A DNA stretch of 64,000 nt from Triplophysa rosa. Lineage: Eukaryota; Chordata; Actinopteri; Cypriniformes; Nemacheilidae. Below the pieces are notes generated by a model that saw only the letters and a list, made by a program, of their open reading frames with translations, had not been told where the DNA came from and did not search any database. Positions 60,130 to 64,000 of the stretch are shown here, in pieces; position 1 is the stretch's first letter, and each line of letters starts with the position of its first letter. Location of the stretch: assembly GCF_024868665.1 (NCBI RefSeq), contig NC_079905.1:9759080-9823079 (forward strand). Reading direction: 5' to 3'. The position numbers and the translations under genes are program-made.

Positions 60130-61130
60130 TGTATTGAATTAGCCTCTTTCAGATTATTCCCTTCCGAGTTCTTGAACATTGCGTATGGGCCTAACGTCAC
60201 TTCTTTCAAAACGTAGAGACTGATATGCTTGAGGCATGAATTTGTATAAGTATCTCCGCCGTAGTCACAATGGGCCCACGCTCACAATACGGGCACTCAG
60301 AGAAATTACCTCTCGGAAAGACACAGCAGGATATTTCTTATGGGTGAAAGTGACTATTGTACTGTATTGTTGATTCTACGCCTGCCAAGAAACTGATTTG
60401 AGATGTTCTTCTGTTTTTGATTGCCCAACATTGAGAGATATTACAAGCACTAAGCAAGAGGTTTGATAGGAAATCTTTAGAAAGACGCAAGCTCGATGAC
60501 CAGAGGAAGAAAATCGAGGCTCCCCAATGCGTTACCCCTAGCAACGGTGAAAATTAGCATCGACATACGAGCAAGGCCATGAAAGGCCTCCCGGTATTTT
60601 TTGGCACTCGCAACACACGCACGAGGCTGACATGGCCTCCCTCATTTTCCGGCACAAAATTCAGCTCTCGTGATTGCCAACACGCATAATGATAGCATCT
60701 CCCGGAGTCATCAAGGTGTCCCACTGACGCGCCAATATTTTCTCTGTCATATTGCAGGAAATTCAGCGGCGATCGCTCCGGAGAGCCTGCCATCTACATG
60801 CATCAGAAGCTGTTTTGTTAATAGAAATAAAGGGCGGATTGCATGATCCAAGGCCTGGAGCCGCTTGCTGTTTCCTCTCATTACAAGGCCATCTTACCAG
60901 CGAGGAGGAATATGCATGAATACATTAAAAGGTAATGAGGAAGCTGTCAGAAGAGGGTTGTTCGGGGCAGTGCTTGGCATCAGAGGCGTTGGAGAGCTTT
61001 CAGACTATTACGTGATGGACTTGTCATCTCGGCATGAGAAGCAAAAAGGGGTGGAGTTCAACAATGTTACTAATGGCAACTGTTGCCAGGTCTTACTTGA
61101 TGCGGCTGGTAACGAAACATAAGTGCATTA
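60130..61130. promoter_or_regulatory. Candidate large distal enhancer
   Basis: About 1 kb of balanced-composition, non-repetitive DNA inside an AT-rich desert. It holds ACAATGGGCCCAC (SOX-like core), GCATAATGATAGC, ATATGCATGAATA and TGGCAACTGTTGCCA (61074-61088). Open frames on both strands are short and unlike proteins. It is the most enhancer-like block upstream of dlx6a by eye. Confidence 0.45.
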
Positions 61131-63344
61131 GACAAGGAAGCACTTGTATTTCTGCAAAATAAATGCGTCCATGTTGTGTGTTATTTACTTGCTAAAATAA
61201 ATACTACATAAAAGGATTTTGTATTAAAATGTGAAGTGTCAATCAAACTTGATTAAATTTTGTCTTGAAATAGGATTAAAAGCATCAATTGTACTTCCTC
61301 CAATTTCCCTGCGCACGACCACGTGACTATTGATGAAGGCAATGTGGAATCGCATAATGGAATGTCATGGCAACTACACCTGGCAACAGTTTATCCGAGT
61401 CCTCATACCCCACCCCCTCCCCCACCCGAAAGTGCTGGAACATTATTTCTGTGAGACAGAAAGCCCTATGAACAAATAATGGGTGAGCGCCAGTTTAAAT
61501 AAAGTAGTATGGTTTATGACTTGTGGTCAGGACCGTCTCTCTTTTTTAAAAAGTGTGCTGTATAAAAACGGCTGCCAACATTTTTTTCTCCATACGGTTA
61601 TAATACAAAGTCGTTTTTTTCCCGTCCTCACAGTGAGAGATTCAGTCAATAAAGGACCGGCAGCAGACCAGTAGTCTGCAGCCACAGGAGAATGGAACAA
61701 ACCACACACGCCAAAACAAACTGGTGTTCCTTTGCAATTTTTCAGCTTGGGCATTTTAATAAAACATTTACAGTCCTTCGGAGCGGGGTAAATGTTTTGT
61801 GAGCATGCCCTGCTTTGCTCTTGATACGAATCACCAAAGAGACCGTAGGGATTCATTTTCTACATCTACAACATAATTATATGAATGCCACCCCAGTTAT
61901 GAAATGTAAAACAGGACCATGAGTGTCCTATTGGACTACATCTCAAGTCCAGCTGTTCTGGTCTAACATATGTACAAACAAGGAGGCTGTGGGATATCAA
62001 ACCAATTATTCAAATGAATTGTACAATACACCAAGAAACAGACACAGCAATTTTCTACTACCATTTATATGTGCCATGCAATTATAGATAAGCATAAACT
62101 GTCATTAAGTAACACTAGGCTTGTATTAAGACTCCAGTCACTGTCTTGCAGCTACAAAATGAAGGTGTCCATTAACACAATCTGCTTTGTAATAGTCACT
62201 GGCCTTTAAACAACGACAAGATAAAGCAACACTGTTTTTCAATGTATAAACAAAACCAGCCATCAAGCACTTGGAGCCAAATATAGTCAAACGCCACAGT
62301 AAGTCTCCATGTATCCAGAAACAGCTACAGTCACGTATTTGTCTCTCACAATCCAAACATGATGTCCTGCCATTACAGCATTAATTCATCTTAAAAATAC
62401 ACTCTAACATGAACATAAGTACGGTTTCATAAATCATTTTTAGACCCTATTGGGGAATTGAGTTTTATGGATCTCTTTTAAGATTGGTGACCAAAACAGC
62501 AACACACTTAAGAAGAATTCAATTTTCCACCACTCAAGTGTCTCCAACAGTTTTAGGTGGGAGAATTAAAGTGGGGAGCTACAAATGCGCTTAGGTACAT
62601 TATACACGGGCTCGTAAAGTTGGGAAAAGCCATTCATTTTAATATTCACCAATCAAGCTGTTGAGTGACTTACTGTACATGTAGTTTGTACTGTAAAGAC
62701 GTCGCTCTGCACAGACAGACAACCTGGAGTGCGGTAATGTGCATAGACTCAGACAGTAGACAGACGGTGCAGTTTACTTTAGTACCACTGAAATTGAAAA
62801 AAGGGACACATGTTCAGAGAATTATTCATGTTTAAGATGAATTCAATTGAGGTTATCCTAAAAAAGTTTGCATGTCGGCTTGTTAAAGCAGAAACACAGG
62901 TCCATTTAACCAACAGGATCCCTTTCGAAAAAAGAATGCAGATGCAAGGCCACACTGAATCCAATTACATTCTGAACGCATCCTTTCCTTATATGCATGT
63001 GACAAAAGAATGCTGAACATATGTATCTGATCTAAATGTCTATTTAGAAAACAAAGTCACTTTACATGATCAAAATGATGACTGCTTTCCTCTTCATGAA
63101 TTGTTGCTCCATTTAATATATTAAGACATTGCCTGGAAACTGTTCATTGACAAATTGTTCTAAGAGTTTGCAGTCAGCTTGTTAATTTTGCTGGGTTTTA
63201 GGTGGTCATATAAAAAACAGAAGTGGACAGTCTGAAACACATATGTAGCGGGTATAAGGATGACATCAGTACTACAAACACAGCAGCACATCACCAGAAT
63301 AATACATCTGATGACAGGTAATTAAATAAATAATAAAATAATTA

Positions 63345-63610
63345 AAGGCACAGTTTACCCCAAAATAATCCTTTTAGAGCTTTTTACACTTAAAAAGATA
63401 CTGCACAAAAATGTAAATGTTGTCATTATTTATTCAACCTTATGTCATTTAAAACCTGTATATTACACAAAATATATTTTGAGAAATGTCTCAGTGGTTT
63501 TGTAATCATACAATTGAAGTCAATGGGTGGCAATAATGTTTGGTTACCTACATTCTTTCTTCCTTCTGCTGGAAACAAAATATGTTTTTAAGTCATACAT
63601 GTGTAGACAA
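63345..63610. mobile_element. Diverged Angel-like MITE
   Basis: Contains the usual words in order: GTCATTATTTATTCAACCTT, AAATGTCTCAGTGGTTTTGT, GAAGTCAATGGGTGGCAATA and a mirrored second half. A further right-arm fragment (AGAATGACATGAGGGTTAAA) lies at about 63940-63975. Confidence 0.6.
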
Positions 63611-64000
63611 TGAGCAAACATTAATTTGCAAACTTATCATAACATTGGTTGGGTGACGATGGGCCTTGTTTTAATAACTGCTTGTCAGTTTGTGGTTATT
63701 AATATGCCATATTAATTTGTGCTAGCGGTCTATACAGACTAAGTTAACAGGCAGTTTACCACAAAAGTGATCCTCACCCTCCTTTGAAACATAGTTTTAT
63801 AACCCAGGGTCAAAAGCTGTACTAAACCACTTTTGAAAATTAAGTAAAAGTTGCTGTATTCAGGGTTAAAGTCAAAGTTTAAAAGCAGAAAAGCCAGTGT
63901 TACGTGTTATGTGAAAATCCCTTTTGTCTTCCAAAAAAAAAAGACAGGTTTAGAATGACATGAGGGTTAAAACAATTAAAGAGTTTTTATTTTTATCCAA

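Larger units (their letters stand above)
51433..64000. other. dlx6a upstream regulatory domain, no gene seen
   Basis: 12.5 kb without a supportable coding exon. In vertebrates the next gene is sem1 (shfm1), with limb/arch/brain enhancers of DLX5/6 spread between. No Sem1 peptide could be found here. Blocks of balanced, complex sequence at 52240-52760, 54890-55260, 56200-56420, 58540-58720 and 60130-61130 stand out from AT-rich DNA and are good enhancer candidates. The last kilobases (61900-64000) look ordinary apart from MITE remnants. Confidence 0.65.

Noticed and set aside
60865..61122. 85-aa plus-strand frame in the distal enhancer-like block
   Set aside because: No domain or conserved-looking composition. 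The block looks like noncoding regulatory DNA.
61900..64000. sem1 (shfm1), expected beyond dlx6a
   Set aside because: No stretch encoding the acidic Sem1 peptide was found on either strand. It probably lies past the right edge.

Overview
This is a vertebrate nuclear window from a teleost, most likely a cypriniform fish close to zebrafish or carp. The signs are AT-rich introns and intergenic DNA, many palindromic DNA-transposon remnants of cyprinid type, and a teleost-style linked dlx5a/dlx6a pair. There are no bacterial, viral or CRISPR features. Seven protein-coding genes can be assembled. For the six complete ones, hand-placed exons with splice sites sum to whole codon numbers.

Left part: igdcc3 (minus strand, 3' part beyond the left edge) spans the first 14.4 kb. 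It encodes a signal peptide and four Ig domains across large introns that carry MITEs. About 3 kb of intergenic DNA follows, then a 13-exon CREB-regulated transcription coactivator gene (crtc2-like, minus, 785 aa). It faces chrac1 (plus, 119 aa) across a 614-bp bidirectional promoter with three ZNF143/THAP11-like sites.

Middle: a small unrecognised gene (minus, 203 aa) encodes a predicted secreted coiled-coil protein. It lies just downstream of ago2 (minus, 20 coding exons, 872 aa, with a probable 3' UTR of about 7.3 kb). The ago2 product carries Asp in place of the catalytic Glu and Tyr in place of a nearby Phe, the kind of change reported to weaken slicing in teleosts.

Right part: dlx5a (plus, 283 aa) and dlx6a (minus, 246 aa) are convergent. 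The 3.7 kb between them holds two homeodomain-site-rich blocks at the place expected for the I56i/I56ii forebrain enhancers. Inside is a TATA box followed by a plausible first exon and splice donor pointing antisense into dlx6a, so it could be an Evf2-like RNA start. The last 12.5 kb, upstream of dlx6a, has no supportable gene. It holds several enhancer-like blocks, as expected for the regulatory domain between dlx6 and sem1.

The genes are not a pathway. Two encode chromatin or transcription regulators (CRTC, CHRAC1), one the miRNA/RNAi effector (AGO2), two developmental homeodomain factors (DLX5, DLX6), and two surface or secreted proteins. All homology calls come from recalled family sequences, not from database searches.
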